Shown here: positions 43,316 through 55,695 of the stretch, piece after piece
Layout of the letters: each line of letters begins with the position of its first letter
Position numbering within the stretch: position 1 is the first letter of the stretch
Assembly (NCBI RefSeq): GCF_030297015.1
Contig: NZ_AP028056.1
Location: 2,986,939-3,050,938 of the forward strand
Reading direction: 5' to 3'
Origin: Brooklawnia propionicigenes
GTDB lineage: Bacteria; Actinomycetota; Actinomycetes; Propionibacteriales; Propionibacteriaceae
DNA: 64,000 bases
The notes under the pieces: generated by a model
What the model was told of the DNA's origin: nothing
The model's database searches: none
What the model saw: only the letters and a program-made list of their open reading frames with translations
Program-made: the position numbers and the translations under genes

Positions 43316-44788
43316 ATGCGGCGCCTGTCTGAGGTGATGAACACCCACTGCGGGCTCGATGAGGCCGACAGGAAATGGCTCAACTCGCTGGCGCGCGAGT
43401 GGCACCTGTTCGCTGACACGAGCTTCTCCGACCTGGTCTTGTGGCTTCCCGACGCCAGCGACGAGAACATCTTCTGGGCCGGTGCCCAGATTCGCCCGAC
43501 GACCGGTCCCACCGCGCTTCAAGATGATGTGGTGGGCGAGGAGATCCGCTACGAGCCGGACTCGATGGTGACCGCCGCTTATCTCAGCCACGAGATCATG
43601 GAGACCAGCGACAACAATCTGGGCGCCGGTATACCGGTGGACACCTGGGCCATCCCGATCATCCGCCACAACGAGTGCATCGCAGTCATCGAGCGTCACA
43701 CCAATCGCATGGGGGTACGTGCCCCCGGTGCTCTGGAGGACACCTACCTGGCGATCGCCGACGTGTTGAGCGAGATGCTGTGGCACGGCCAGTTCCCGAT
43801 GGATCCCCCCAGCGATCCGACGTCCAGCCCTCGGGTGGGAGACGGGTTGATATGGGTCGATACCGACGCCACCGTCCGATACTGCACCCCGAACGCGGTC
43901 AGCTGTATTCGCAGGCTGGGCGCCACCGGCGACCTCGTCGGCGAGGATGTGCGTCAGCTGCTGCCGGCGCTGACCGTGGAGTTCGATCATGAACGCGACA
44001 GTGCCGAGTCCGGGAATCCGCCGTACGCCGCCTGGGAGGTGACGGTCGAGAAGCCGCAGGCCAGCGTCCGGCTGCGGATCCTGCCACTGTCCGAGCACGA
44101 GAAGTGGGCAGCCACCGTGGTGCTGTGCCGCGACGTCACGACGTTGCGGGAGCGGGAACGCCAGCTGGTGACCAAGGACGCCACAATCCGGGAGATTCAT
44201 CACCGGGTGAAGAACAATCTGCAGACGGTCGCCGCACTGTTGCGGCTGCAGTCGCGCCGGATGAGCAGCCCCGAGGGCCGCGATGCGCTGCGCGACGCCC
44301 AGCGGCGAGTCCAGTCGATCGCAGCGGTGCACGAGATCTTGTCGCAGGGCTTCGACGAGGCGGTGCCGTTCGATCAGATCGCCGACCGGATTCTGCTCAT
44401 GGTGGGCGACGTGGCCTCGGCTGCCGGTCAGGTGTGCGCTCGGCGTGAGGGCAGTTTCGGTTCGGTACCGGGCGACATCGCGACCTCGTTGTCGCTGGTC
44501 ATGACGGAGCTGTGCCAAAACGCCATCGAGCACGGTCTGCAATCGAGCAACGGCACGGTCATCGTGCATGCGGTGCACCAGGGACGCAGGCTTGTTCTGG
44601 AAGTGATCGACGATGGCGCCGGGCTGCCGGGCGACTTCGAGTTGAGCACGGCCGCCAGCCTGGGGCTGTCGATCGTGTCGACCCTGGTCAATGATCTCGG
44701 TGGGGAGTTCACGCTGCGCAACAACACCGGCCACGGTTCGACGGCCCGTGTCGAATTGGAACTGCCGGCCAATCTGCCGCGCCTGTGA
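43316..44788 (+). CDS. pdtaS: Sensor histidine kinase PdtaS (GAF-PAS-HisKA_2-HATPase)
   Basis: A 490-aa soluble histidine kinase. An N-terminal GAF-like domain (about 1-150, with R-P-T-T-G-P-T and V-I-E-R-H-T-N) is followed by a PAS-like domain (about 175-285). The phospho-acceptor box is of the HisKA_2 type, I-H-H-R-V-K-N-N-L-Q-T-V-A-A-L-L-R-L-Q. The ATPase has N-A-I-E-H-G and D-D-G-A-G-L-P. This is the PdtaS architecture, which in mycobacteria signals to the RNA-binding antiterminator PdtaR; no PdtaR gene is in the window. Position next to whiB1 and sigR/rsrA agrees. Upstream in-frame codons at 43274 and 43304 are alternatives. It overlaps the M50-type gene by 4 bases. Confidence 0.92.
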   Translation: MRRLSEVMNTHCGLDEADRKWLNSLAREWHLFADTSFSDLVLWLPDASDENIFWAGAQIRPTTGPTALQDDVVGEEIRYEPDSMVTAAYLSHEIMETSDNNLGAGIPVDTWAIPIIRHNECIAVIERHTNRMGVRAPGALEDTYLAIADVLSEMLWHGQFPMDPPSDPTSSPRVGDGLIWVDTDATVRYCTPNAVSCIRRLGATGDLVGEDVRQLLPALTVEFDHERDSAESGNPPYAAWEVTVEKPQASVRLRILPLSEHEKWAATVVLCRDVTTLRERERQLVTKDATIREIHHRVKNNLQTVAALLRLQSRRMSSPEGRDALRDAQRRVQSIAAVHEILSQGFDEAVPFDQIADRILLMVGDVASAAGQVCARREGSFGSVPGDIATSLSLVMTELCQNAIEHGLQSSNGTVIVHAVHQGRRLVLEVIDDGAGLPGDFELSTAASLGLSIVSTLVNDLGGEFTLRNNTGHGSTARVELELPANLPRL

Positions 44789-45501
44789 TCTGGTCCGACT
44801 TGGCCGCCCAGGTCTGGCAGCGGCTGCTGGACAGCCTGAAGGTCGCACCGCCCGACCTGGACGACCGGCTGATCTGGGTGATCGTGGCGGCCGGTGTCGT
44901 CGTGCTGAGTCCGCTGTGGAAGTGGGTGCGCCCGACGGTCACCGTGATTCACGAGCTCGGACATGCGCTGGTGGGGGTCGTCTGCGGCCGCCGCTTCCGC
45001 GGATTCGTGATCAGCCCGGACATGTCGGGTCATGCCATCACGAAGGGACCCGCGCGTGGCCCCGGCATGGTGCTGACGTTGGCCGCCGGCTACCCGATGC
45101 CCGGCCTGGTAGGTGCGGTGCTGATCTGGGCTGCGGTCAGCGGACGCGCGGATCTGGTGCTGCTGGTGGCGATCGTTGCGTTGTGCATCGGTTTGGTGAT
45201 GTCTCGTTCGCTGTACACCGCGGGGACGATGGTGGCCATGCTGACGATCGCCGTGGTCCTGTGGTGGCGCGCTGCTGCCACCTGGAACGCGGCAGTGGTG
45301 TGCGGGCTCGGGGTGGTCGTCCTGCTGGGTGCCTGGCGGCACCTGGTTGCGGTGGCCGGTAGTCGCGCGCCGCGCCAGGATCCGGGTGCGCTGGCCAGGC
45401 TGACCGGTATCCCTGCGGCGATCTGGACGCTGATGTTCGCCCTGATCCTCGGGGCGTGTAGTTGGTGGGCCGGCCGGGTGATCGTCGCTGGGCTCGGCTA
45501 G
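44785..45501 (+). CDS. M50-type integral membrane metallopeptidase
   Basis: A 238-aa membrane protein with about six helices and a zinc motif at the start of one of them: V-T-V-I-H-E-L-G-H-A-L-V-G (HExxH). This places it in the M50B-like group of intramembrane proteases. The second-metal-site Asp is not obvious. The GTG start overlaps the pdtaS stop by 4 bases, so the two are co-expressed; whether it takes part in a regulated proteolysis step with the kinase is unknown. About 235 bases of non-coding sequence follow. Confidence 0.8.
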   Translation: MIWSDLAAQVWQRLLDSLKVAPPDLDDRLIWVIVAAGVVVLSPLWKWVRPTVTVIHELGHALVGVVCGRRFRGFVISPDMSGHAITKGPARGPGMVLTLAAGYPMPGLVGAVLIWAAVSGRADLVLLVAIVALCIGLVMSRSLYTAGTMVAMLTIAVVLWWRAAATWNAAVVCGLGVVVLLGAWRHLVAVAGSRAPRQDPGALARLTGIPAAIWTLMFALILGACSWWAGRVIVAGLG

Positions 45502-45725
45502 CGTCCTGCGTCGTTGATTCGTTCTAGGTATCTGGCGATGGATTCGAGGATGTCTTGGGCGCAGCTCATCGGTCAGGCCACTTCCGCACCGTCGGCAGCG
45601 ACACCGACACCACCCTCGTGACCCACTAGCTCCCGGGGTTCTCATCGGCAGTCCACGAGGTCCATCCCTCCTCATCTGCTCGAGTAACGTGTTGGGCAGG
45701 TGTTGTATTCGTACGGGTGTTCGAT

Positions 45726-45731
45726 TATACT
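45726..45731 (+). promoter_or_regulatory. -10 element of the DUF222/HNH gene
   Basis: TATACT lies 6 bases before ATG 45738, with no ribosome-binding site; a leaderless start is likely. Confidence 0.5.
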
Positions 45732-45737
45732 TTGGGT

Positions 45738-47039
45738 ATGAGAACACCTCCCCCAGATGTAGACGAGGCGCGCACGCTACCGGCGCCGGTGCTGATCGCC
45801 GCGAGTGTTCAACCCGTGCTGTCCGGCACCGTGGTCGAGGACGAGTCGAACCACGAGATCTTGGACGCGATCGATCACGCGCATCAACAACTGATCGCCG
45901 CTGAGATCGCCGAACTGGTCGGCATCCTGCGGGCCGCAGACCGCTGGAAGATCGACCAAGACGCGGTCGGCGCGGGTATCGAACGACTCATCCAACCCGG
46001 CCACGACGGCACCCCGAGGATCGCCGAGTTCCTCGCCCTCGAAATCGGGGCGCTGCTCGGCATCTCCCAAACCTCGGCACTGTGCCGCATCGGCGATGCC
46101 CTGGACCTGCGCCATCGCCACCCGAAACTCTGGCAGGCCGTGCTCACCGGAAAAGTCCGGGTCTGGCAAGCCACCAAAATCTGCCTCGAATGCGCCCACC
46201 TCTCCCGTAGTGCGGCGCACAACGTGGACGCAGCGATGGCCGCCAGCATCGGGATGCTGCCCTGGACCCGGATCATGAAAGCCCTACCCGGACAGATCAT
46301 TGCTGCCGATCCCGACACCGCCCGGCAGCGTGAACAAGCCCGACGCGAATCCCGCAGAATCCGGATCTCACCAATCGAAGATGGCCACGTCAGCATCCAC
46401 GGGGTGGTGAACCCGGTAGACGGAATCAAATTCGATCACGTCCTCAACGAGGTAGCGAAAACCTTCCCCACCGAACCCGACACGCCCCTGTGTCGTGACC
46501 TCGACCGGCGTCGCTCACTCGCGTTCGGAATGATCACTCAAGACGCCTACACCAAGCTGCACCGTGAGAAGCCGCTCCTCGATCTATCCGAGACACCGAG
46601 CAATCGCCTCCCCCAGCGCAGCACCCCGACCACACACGAGCCGATCGGCTGCACCCTGATCGTCCACATCTCAGCCGACGATCCGGCACTGGACCCATCC
46701 CCCACGTCCACCACCGGCGTGGCACGTATCGAAGGCTGGGGCCCGTTGTTGACCGAGCAACTCCCACACTTCCTCAACGGAGCCAACATCACGGTCCGCC
46801 CCATCATCGACCCCGTCGGAATACGTCCCGTCGACAGCTACGAAACCCCCGCACGCATGCGACTCGCACTAGAACAACGCAACCCCGTCGACGTCTTCCC
46901 CTACGGCACGACCCAAGCCTCCAGATGCGACAGCGACCACACCATCCCCTACATCGACGGCAGATCCAGCCAAACCCACCTCGGCAACCTCGGACCCCTA
47001 TCCAGGAAAGCCCACCGGGCCAAAACCCACGGAAAATAG
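45738..47039 (+). CDS. DUF222/HNH-endonuclease-type protein, truncated by an amber codon
   Basis: A 433-aa protein with an N-terminal DUF222 domain (L-G-I-S-Q-T-S-A-L-C-R-I-G-D-A-L-D-L, L-T-G-K-V-R-V-W-Q-A) and a C-terminal HNH core: C-D-S-D-H-T-I-P-Y, then H-L-G-N-L-G-P-L-S-R-K-A-H-R-A-K-T-H. These genes are multicopy in Actinobacteria and often treated as mobile; their biological role is unsettled. The frame ends at TAG 47037, but the next 39 codons still encode the usual family tail. The HNH His/Asn/His residues precede the stop, so activity may be partly kept. An in-frame GTG at 45717 is an alternative start. Confidence 0.85.
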   Translation: MRTPPPDVDEARTLPAPVLIAASVQPVLSGTVVEDESNHEILDAIDHAHQQLIAAEIAELVGILRAADRWKIDQDAVGAGIERLIQPGHDGTPRIAEFLALEIGALLGISQTSALCRIGDALDLRHRHPKLWQAVLTGKVRVWQATKICLECAHLSRSAAHNVDAAMAASIGMLPWTRIMKALPGQIIAADPDTARQREQARRESRRIRISPIEDGHVSIHGVVNPVDGIKFDHVLNEVAKTFPTEPDTPLCRDLDRRRSLAFGMITQDAYTKLHREKPLLDLSETPSNRLPQRSTPTTHEPIGCTLIVHISADDPALDPSPTSTTGVARIEGWGPLLTEQLPHFLNGANITVRPIIDPVGIRPVDSYETPARMRLALEQRNPVDVFPYGTTQASRCDSDHTIPYIDGRSSQTHLGNLGPLSRKAHRAKTHGK

Positions 47040-47159
47040 AAACTCGAACAACCCACACCCGGCACCTTCCACTGGACCTCACCCCACGGCTACCAATACC
47101 AAGTAACCCCAACAGGAACCATCCGAATCAGGGTGCCCGAACAGGCTCGGGGCTTCTAG
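47040..47159 (+). pseudogene. Orphaned C-terminal tail of the DUF222/HNH gene
   Basis: In frame with the preceding gene after its TAG, 39 codons read K-L-E-Q-P-T-P-G-T-F-H-W-T-S-P-H-G-Y-Q-Y before a second TAG at 47157-47159. This W-x-S-P-x-G-x-x-Y tail is typical of intact DUF222/HNH proteins, so the upstream TAG is most simply a TGG-to-TAG nonsense change. Confidence 0.75.
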
Positions 47160-47285
47160 AGTGTGCGTCGTTTGTTCGCTTCTGGTTGTGTAGAACGGAT
47201 TGTGCCGCGACAGGGACCAGCAATGCCCGAGCTGACGCTCACCACGGCTTGTGTTGGAGTGCGCGACGGGGGTGTCGAACTCTCG

Positions 47286-47537
47286 TCAGCTGCTCCGTAG
47301 CCGGGCTCGTGAGGCACGCCGCTTCATGGCACGGCGTTCGTCTTCTGACATGCCACCCCAGACGCCGTGGTCCTGGCCGGCTTCGAGTGCCCAGCGCAGG
47401 CACTCCTCGCGAGCCTGGCAGCGTCGGCAAACCATCTTCGCCTCCTCGACCTGGGCCAGGGCAGGCCCGGTGTTGCCGATGGGGAAGAAGAGTTCGGGAT
47501 CTTCTGCCAGACAAGCTGCGCGATGGCGCCAGTCCAT
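47286..47537 (-). CDS. whiB1: WhiB1 iron-sulfur transcriptional regulator
   Basis: An 83-aa Wbl protein binding a nitric-oxide-sensitive [4Fe-4S] cluster. The four ligands are Cys9, Cys37, Cys40 and Cys46 (C-x-x-C-x5-C), followed by G-V-W-G-G-M-S-E-D-E-R-R and a basic tail for DNA contact. It begins M-D-W-R-H and contains E-L-F-F-P-I-G-N-T-G-P-A, as in WhiB1, which binds the sigma-A C-terminal region. AGGAG lies 10 bases upstream. Adjacent to pdtaS in mycobacteria too. Upstream, TTGCGG and TACCGT spaced by 18 bases could be the promoter, with a GCAAC-TTT-GTTGC palindrome (47634-47646) beside it. Confidence 0.95.
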   Translation of the reverse strand: MDWRHRAACLAEDPELFFPIGNTGPALAQVEEAKMVCRRCQAREECLRWALEAGQDHGVWGGMSEDERRAMKRRASRARLRSS

Positions 47538-47633
47538 ATGTTGGGACTCCTATTCGATCTGTGGTGTAATCCGCCAGCCAGACAACTTTGCCATGAACGG
47601 CCGGGATACGGTAGGGGTTAGCAGGGGTTTTCC

Positions 47634-47646
47634 GCAACTTTGTTGC
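47634..47646. promoter_or_regulatory. Perfect palindrome next to the whiB1 promoter
   Basis: GCAAC-TTT-GTTGC lies immediately upstream of the likely -35 of whiB1 and 24 bases past the kgd stop. It could be an operator or a small hairpin at the end of kgd. Confidence 0.3.
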
Positions 47647-47669
47647 CGTTCGCAGCCAATTGCGGTGGA

Positions 47670-51398
<3,729 letters not shown>

Positions 51399-51489
51399 AC
51401 CTGCTGCGGCCAAACGCCGCTTCGCCCCTTCCCATGGTTGGCATTGCGCGAACCGCTGGCGAGGTGCCAGTTTGATTGCTGCGTCAACT

Positions 51490-52803
51490 CTAGTGGGACG
51501 AGGCCACCTGCGGGTCGTCCCGGCCGATCCGCCACGCCGACTTGAGGGCCATCGTTACCGAGGCGACGCACAGGGCGATCACCAAGAGATTGCGGACCAC
51601 CAGTCGCACGGTGTCTGCGTGCTCGGCGGTCGGCTGACTGATCAGGCCCGAGTAGTTCAGTGGGAAGACCAGGTGGGTCATCGCGGCGCAGATCAGGCCC
51701 AGAATTGCCAGCCAGCGCGCCTGGATCCGGTCACGGCGCGGCAACGACAGCGACAGCAGAATGGCCAGTGGTCCGCCCAGCCAGATCATGTACTGGGGGC
51801 TGAAGGTCTTGTTCGCCACGATCGTCGCGCAGATCAGCGCGATCTGGGCAAGGACGATGGCGTGCGTCCGGGCAGCCATCGTGTCGGGATCGTTCGCGTT
51901 GGGCAGGCGATGGTGGGGCAGACCCATCCCGCCGAGCGCGATCAACCAGCCGAGGGCCACGGCCAGCAGGACGCTGCCGACCAGCATCCAGTCCGCGACC
52001 GAGAGCCAGAAGTCGACGCCCGGGCCGAAGATCTCCCAGGCGTTGTACTGCGAGAGTTCGGTGTGAAACAGGTCGGGGGAGATGAAGGCGTGCCGGATCA
52101 TCGGGACGGTGGCCACGATCGATTCGATCTGCAGACCGCGGTCGGACTGCCAGGTCACCGGGGAGATCGAGCGCGTCCAGCCGAAGAACAGGACGGAGCC
52201 GAGGCCGAGCAGGCCGCCGGCGATCAGGAAGCCCAAGCCGCGGCGTTTGCCCCAACGGTCGGTGCCGAGCATGGGGGCGATCAGCATCGCGGGCCACAGT
52301 TTGGTCGCCGCTCCGACGGCCACGGCAGCCCCTGAAGCGATCGGACGACGGGTGACCCAGACCAGGCTTGCCAGCACGGCGACGGCAGGCAGCAGATCAA
52401 TGCGGAACCAGATCAGCGAGCCGATGCACCACGTGTAGGCGGCCCAGTAGGCACTCGCCGTCTTGCTGTACGACCGCCACAGCCAGACCGTGACTGCTCC
52501 GTCCAATATGACCATGATGAGGACGAATGCGATGACGTACGCGTTCTCGGTGCGCCCTGCCGTGATCCGGATGAGGTCGAGGAAAACTGCGATGGGAGTG
52601 GGGTACTCGACCAGGGCTCCGGAGACCCCGTCGGCATCGAGCTGCCAGAAGTAGTAGCGCACATCGTGGTCGATGAATGTCTCGCGGTTGCTCCACAGCA
52701 AGGCCATCAGTGCGCGGCTGAGCACCCACAATGAGAAGGCGACGAACCCATTCGTCAGCAACCTGCCGAGGGATGCCGCACGCCGGGTGGCCGGTCTGCT
52801 CAT
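51490..52803 (-). CDS. GT87-like (DUF2029) membrane glycosyltransferase, copy A
   Basis: A 437-aa polytopic membrane protein with about ten helices, resembling polyprenyl-phosphate-mannose-dependent (GT-C/DUF2029) mannosyltransferases of Actinobacteria. A conserved Asp follows the first helix in D-H-D-V-R-Y-Y, near V-E-Y-P-T-P; further family-like segments are W-L-W-R, A-T-K-L-W-P-A and N-K-T-F-S-P-Q-Y-M-I-W-L-G-G-P-L. It shares these with the next gene upstream, so the two are paralogues. The start overlaps the stop of copy B by 4 bases. Acceptor unknown; cell-envelope glycans are likely. Confidence 0.82.
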   Translation of the reverse strand: MSRPATRRAASLGRLLTNGFVAFSLWVLSRALMALLWSNRETFIDHDVRYYFWQLDADGVSGALVEYPTPIAVFLDLIRITAGRTENAYVIAFVLIMVILDGAVTVWLWRSYSKTASAYWAAYTWCIGSLIWFRIDLLPAVAVLASLVWVTRRPIASGAAVAVGAATKLWPAMLIAPMLGTDRWGKRRGLGFLIAGGLLGLGSVLFFGWTRSISPVTWQSDRGLQIESIVATVPMIRHAFISPDLFHTELSQYNAWEIFGPGVDFWLSVADWMLVGSVLLAVALGWLIALGGMGLPHHRLPNANDPDTMAARTHAIVLAQIALICATIVANKTFSPQYMIWLGGPLAILLSLSLPRRDRIQARWLAILGLICAAMTHLVFPLNYSGLISQPTAEHADTVRLVVRNLLVIALCVASVTMALKSAWRIGRDDPQVASSH

Positions 52804-54161
52804 GCGCGCCTTTCCTTAGCAGTAGTCCAGACGAAACCCTTCACCAACCGCAGAACATAGCCCAGAAGCGCCGTTATCAACAGGTTTCGTAATGCCAGAA
52901 CGATAGTCACAGGCAACCGCCAGTAGCGCGTGATATAGGAATCGCGCACCAAGGGGTCGTAGCCGAGGGGGAAGACGATGCCGGTGAGGATCGTGATCGT
53001 CAAGATGGTGAGGCAGATCAACCAGAGTCTGCGCCGGTCGAGTGCGTAGTTCGCGGTGTCCGGACGCCGGCAGCCGAGCAGTGCGATCGCTGCGGCCATC
53101 GGCCCACCCAGCCAGATCATGTACTGCGGGCTGAACGTCTTGTTGGTGACGATCATCGTCAAGATCACGAGGATCATGAGCAGCGCGGCCTGCGAGGTGG
53201 TGCCGTGGCCGCGCCGCCACCACAGCGCGAAGACGACGATGAGCATCAGCATTCCGATCACCGTGGCGATGGTGGCCAGCGTTGACCAGAAGGGCACGCC
53301 GGTGCCGTAGATCTCGAACGCCTGGAAGCGGGATATCGTCACCGCATAGTCGCCGATACCGACGGCGCGCGCCAGCATGGGGATGGTCGCCCAGACCGAT
53401 TCCACTTGAAGCCCGCGGCCCGACTGCCAGGTGAGCGGCGAGATGAGGCGGTCCCAACCGGCCCAGATCAGCGAGATCAGGGCGAGCAGGCCACCGGTCA
53501 GCCAGAAACCGATGCTGGTGCGGATGCGTTGGGGACGACTGCCGCCGCACAGCGCGGGCCACAGCAGCGCCGGCCAGAGTTTGATCGCGGCGCCGATGCC
53601 GGCCAGTGCTCCGCTCGCCGTCCAGTGGCGGCGCAGCAGCAACAGGCTCCAGCCCGCGAGTACCGAGGTCACCAGATCGAAACGCAGGTAGACCGTCGGC
53701 CCGATGAATACGACGAACAGCGTCCAGAAGGTGACCGCATGGGATCGCAGGCGTCCACCCCAGCGCCACAGGGACAGCGTGAAAGCCACGTCCAATGCCA
53801 GCATAAGGAGCACGAATGCGACGACGTAGCCGGTCTGAGTGCCGAACCCGAGATACCACGGCAGTGTCAGCAGCCACAACACCGGGGTGGGGTACTCGGT
53901 CATGGTGGCAGCCGGGCCCACCTGGAACATGTAGGCGATGTGCTCGTAGTAGTAGACGACATCACCCTGGGTTTCGGGGTTGATCAGGGCCCAGGTGAGC
54001 AGCACGGCAAGACGCCCGATCGCCCAGATCAGCAGTTGCATGCGTCCCGAGCGCAGGTTCCAGCGGTCGAAGAAGTGCGAGACGATGCGCTCGGGAGCGA
54101 CGAGAAGCTCGGAGAGGTGCCAGCGCTCGGGAGGCTGTGAGGCTTGGGGTGTCTCGGCCAT
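52800..54161 (-). CDS. GT87-like (DUF2029) membrane glycosyltransferase, copy B
   Basis: A 453-aa polytopic GT-C-type protein, paralogous to its downstream neighbour: shared T-E-Y-P-T-P-V, I-K-L-W-P-A-L-L, N-K-T-F-S-P-Q-Y-M-I-W-L-G-G-P and F-P-L-G-Y segments in the same order. It has a longer hydrophilic N-terminus (about 60 residues) than copy A. ATG 54161 was chosen because GAGGA lies 8 bases upstream; an in-frame codon at 54209 overlaps the previous gene. Follows the AI-2E-family gene by 16 bases, so the three probably form one operon. Confidence 0.82.
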   Translation of the reverse strand: MAETPQASQPPERWHLSELLVAPERIVSHFFDRWNLRSGRMQLLIWAIGRLAVLLTWALINPETQGDVVYYYEHIAYMFQVGPAATMTEYPTPVLWLLTLPWYLGFGTQTGYVVAFVLLMLALDVAFTLSLWRWGGRLRSHAVTFWTLFVVFIGPTVYLRFDLVTSVLAGWSLLLLRRHWTASGALAGIGAAIKLWPALLWPALCGGSRPQRIRTSIGFWLTGGLLALISLIWAGWDRLISPLTWQSGRGLQVESVWATIPMLARAVGIGDYAVTISRFQAFEIYGTGVPFWSTLATIATVIGMLMLIVVFALWWRRGHGTTSQAALLMILVILTMIVTNKTFSPQYMIWLGGPMAAAIALLGCRRPDTANYALDRRRLWLICLTILTITILTGIVFPLGYDPLVRDSYITRYWRLPVTIVLALRNLLITALLGYVLRLVKGFVWTTAKERRA

Positions 54162-54177
54162 CGGGGGTATCCTCGGG

Positions 54178-55302
54178 TCAGCCCTGCTCCGGCGGAACGA
54201 GGCCGGCATCGGCTTCGTCCGTGGCTGAATCCGCGTCCCGCTGGGCGCGGATCGCGGCGGCCGCCTTCGTGGTTGCGGATAGTAGCGGGGGAGCCAGCAC
54301 CATTCCGAGGATGCCGGCGATGACGCCGCCTACCATCGTTGCGACCAGCACAGCGACCGGGTGCATCTTGAGAGACGACCCGAGCGCCCAGGAACTGACC
54401 GCTGTCTGCACAGTGCCGTTGGAGACGAGCAGGCTGACCAGCACGATCAGCGCGGCCGTGGAGCCACCTGAGCCGAAGGCGATGAGCACGGCGAATATGC
54501 CGGTGATCCAGGCGCCGACGAACGGCACGAACGACAAGACGAAGTACATGATGAAGATGGGGATCGCCAGCGGCACGCGCAGGAGCAGCAGCGGCACCAT
54601 GAAGACGGGGGCGGTGATGATCGCGGTGACGGCTACACCCCTGAAGTAGCCGCTCAGCGCGCCTTGCACCAACGAGATGACCTTGTCGGCAAGCGCGGGA
54701 TCAGTGCCGGTGAGGCGAGCGACCCAGTCGGGGAACTTCGACCGGTCCCTGATGACGAAGAAGAGGAAGAAGACAGCGAAGAACACGCCGAAGGCCAGCG
54801 AAATCACCCCGAAGAAGGTATCCGTCACCAGGCCGAGCACGCCTTCGCCCAACCGCGGGGCATAGTCCTGGACGGCGGCCCGCGCACGTTCCAGCCAGAT
54901 CGTGTCGAGATCCAAGCTGTTTCCCCAGACCAGGAATGAGCTCCAGCCGGCGTTGAGCTGGCTTGAGATCTCCGGGACCTGTTGGATGAAGCCTCGTGTG
55001 ACGAGCACAATGATTCCCGCTGCCACCAGAGCGAAGACCAGCAGGGCGGCCAGCGCCGCGAGCACGGGGCGGGCTCCTCGACGTTCCAGTGAGGCGGCGA
55101 TGGGACTCAACACCGTGCCCAACATGACGGCGATCACCAGTGGCACCATCACGCCACTCACGGCGCCGAATGCCAAGCACACCACGACGACCAGGCCGAT
55201 GATCCCGAGTGCGGACCAGCTCGCGATGCCATAGCGCCGCAGGCCGATGAGCCAAGCTGGGTCGCCGGCACCTGCCCGGTCGCCGACGTGTGGCGTTTCC
55301 AT
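54178..55302 (-). CDS. AI-2E family transporter
   Basis: A 374-aa membrane protein of the AI-2E transporter (PF01594) family with about eight helices. Visible markers: the central I-S-L-A-F-G-V-F-F-A-V-F-F-L-F-F-V-I-R-D, F-V-P-F-V-G-A-W-I-T-G and a late S-W-A-L-G-S-S-L-K-M-H-P-V-A-V-L-V-A-T-M-V-G-G. Family members export autoinducer-2-like compounds or act as Na+/H+ antiporters; which applies here is unknown. ATG 55302 has an AGAGAGG site 8 bases upstream; a longer frame to 55416 lacks one. First gene of the leftward unit. Confidence 0.87.
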   Translation of the reverse strand: METPHVGDRAGAGDPAWLIGLRRYGIASWSALGIIGLVVVVCLAFGAVSGVMVPLVIAVMLGTVLSPIAASLERRGARPVLAALAALLVFALVAAGIIVLVTRGFIQQVPEISSQLNAGWSSFLVWGNSLDLDTIWLERARAAVQDYAPRLGEGVLGLVTDTFFGVISLAFGVFFAVFFLFFVIRDRSKFPDWVARLTGTDPALADKVISLVQGALSGYFRGVAVTAIITAPVFMVPLLLLRVPLAIPIFIMYFVLSFVPFVGAWITGIFAVLIAFGSGGSTAALIVLVSLLVSNGTVQTAVSSWALGSSLKMHPVAVLVATMVGGVIAGILGMVLAPPLLSATTKAAAAIRAQRDADSATDEADAGLVPPEQG

Positions 55303-55442
55303 TCGTTCTGCCTCTCTGCCATGCCAGACCGAGTGCAACGCGTTGCCTGCCAACTCAGACCATACCGCCCAGTCGAGTGCGATATCGCAGTGCCCGGCCC
55401 GCCGCGCAGAAGCCAAAGCAGAGCGGAGACCGAGAAAATGAG

Positions 55443-55514
55443 CGCCCCCGAGAGGATTCGAACCTCTGCTCCCGCCTCCGGAGGGCGGTGCTCTATCCCC
55501 TGAGCTACGGGGGC
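55443..55514 (-). tRNA. tRNA-Arg (CCG)
   Basis: The 72-base minus-strand sequence folds as a tRNA: acceptor GCCCCCG/CGGGGGC with G discriminator, anticodon arm CCGCC-CTCCGGA-GGCGG (anticodon CCG) and T-arm AGAGG-TTCGAAT-CCTCT. CCA is not encoded. Confidence 0.95.
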
Positions 55515-55590
55515 AAACCTGACAGCATTACTGGCTTGCTGGGCAGAGTTCAGGTTAGCACTGGGCGGCCTCCGGGTGGAAATGAGCGAC

Positions 55591-55650
55591 GAGACTCATA
55601 CATAGTCCCCGCGAGTGAGGGGGCCGTGCCTCATACAGTTTCCCCCGCGA
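55591..55650 (+). repeat. Left terminal inverted repeat of the rve-type IS
   Basis: Contains GAGACTCAT (55591) and GTGCCTCAT (55626-55634), plus the TCCCCGCGA core; pairs imperfectly with the right end. Confidence 0.7.
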
Positions 55651-55695
55651 AGCTTGGGTCGGCCACGATGGGGTGTGAGTGATGAGGGTTTGTCG

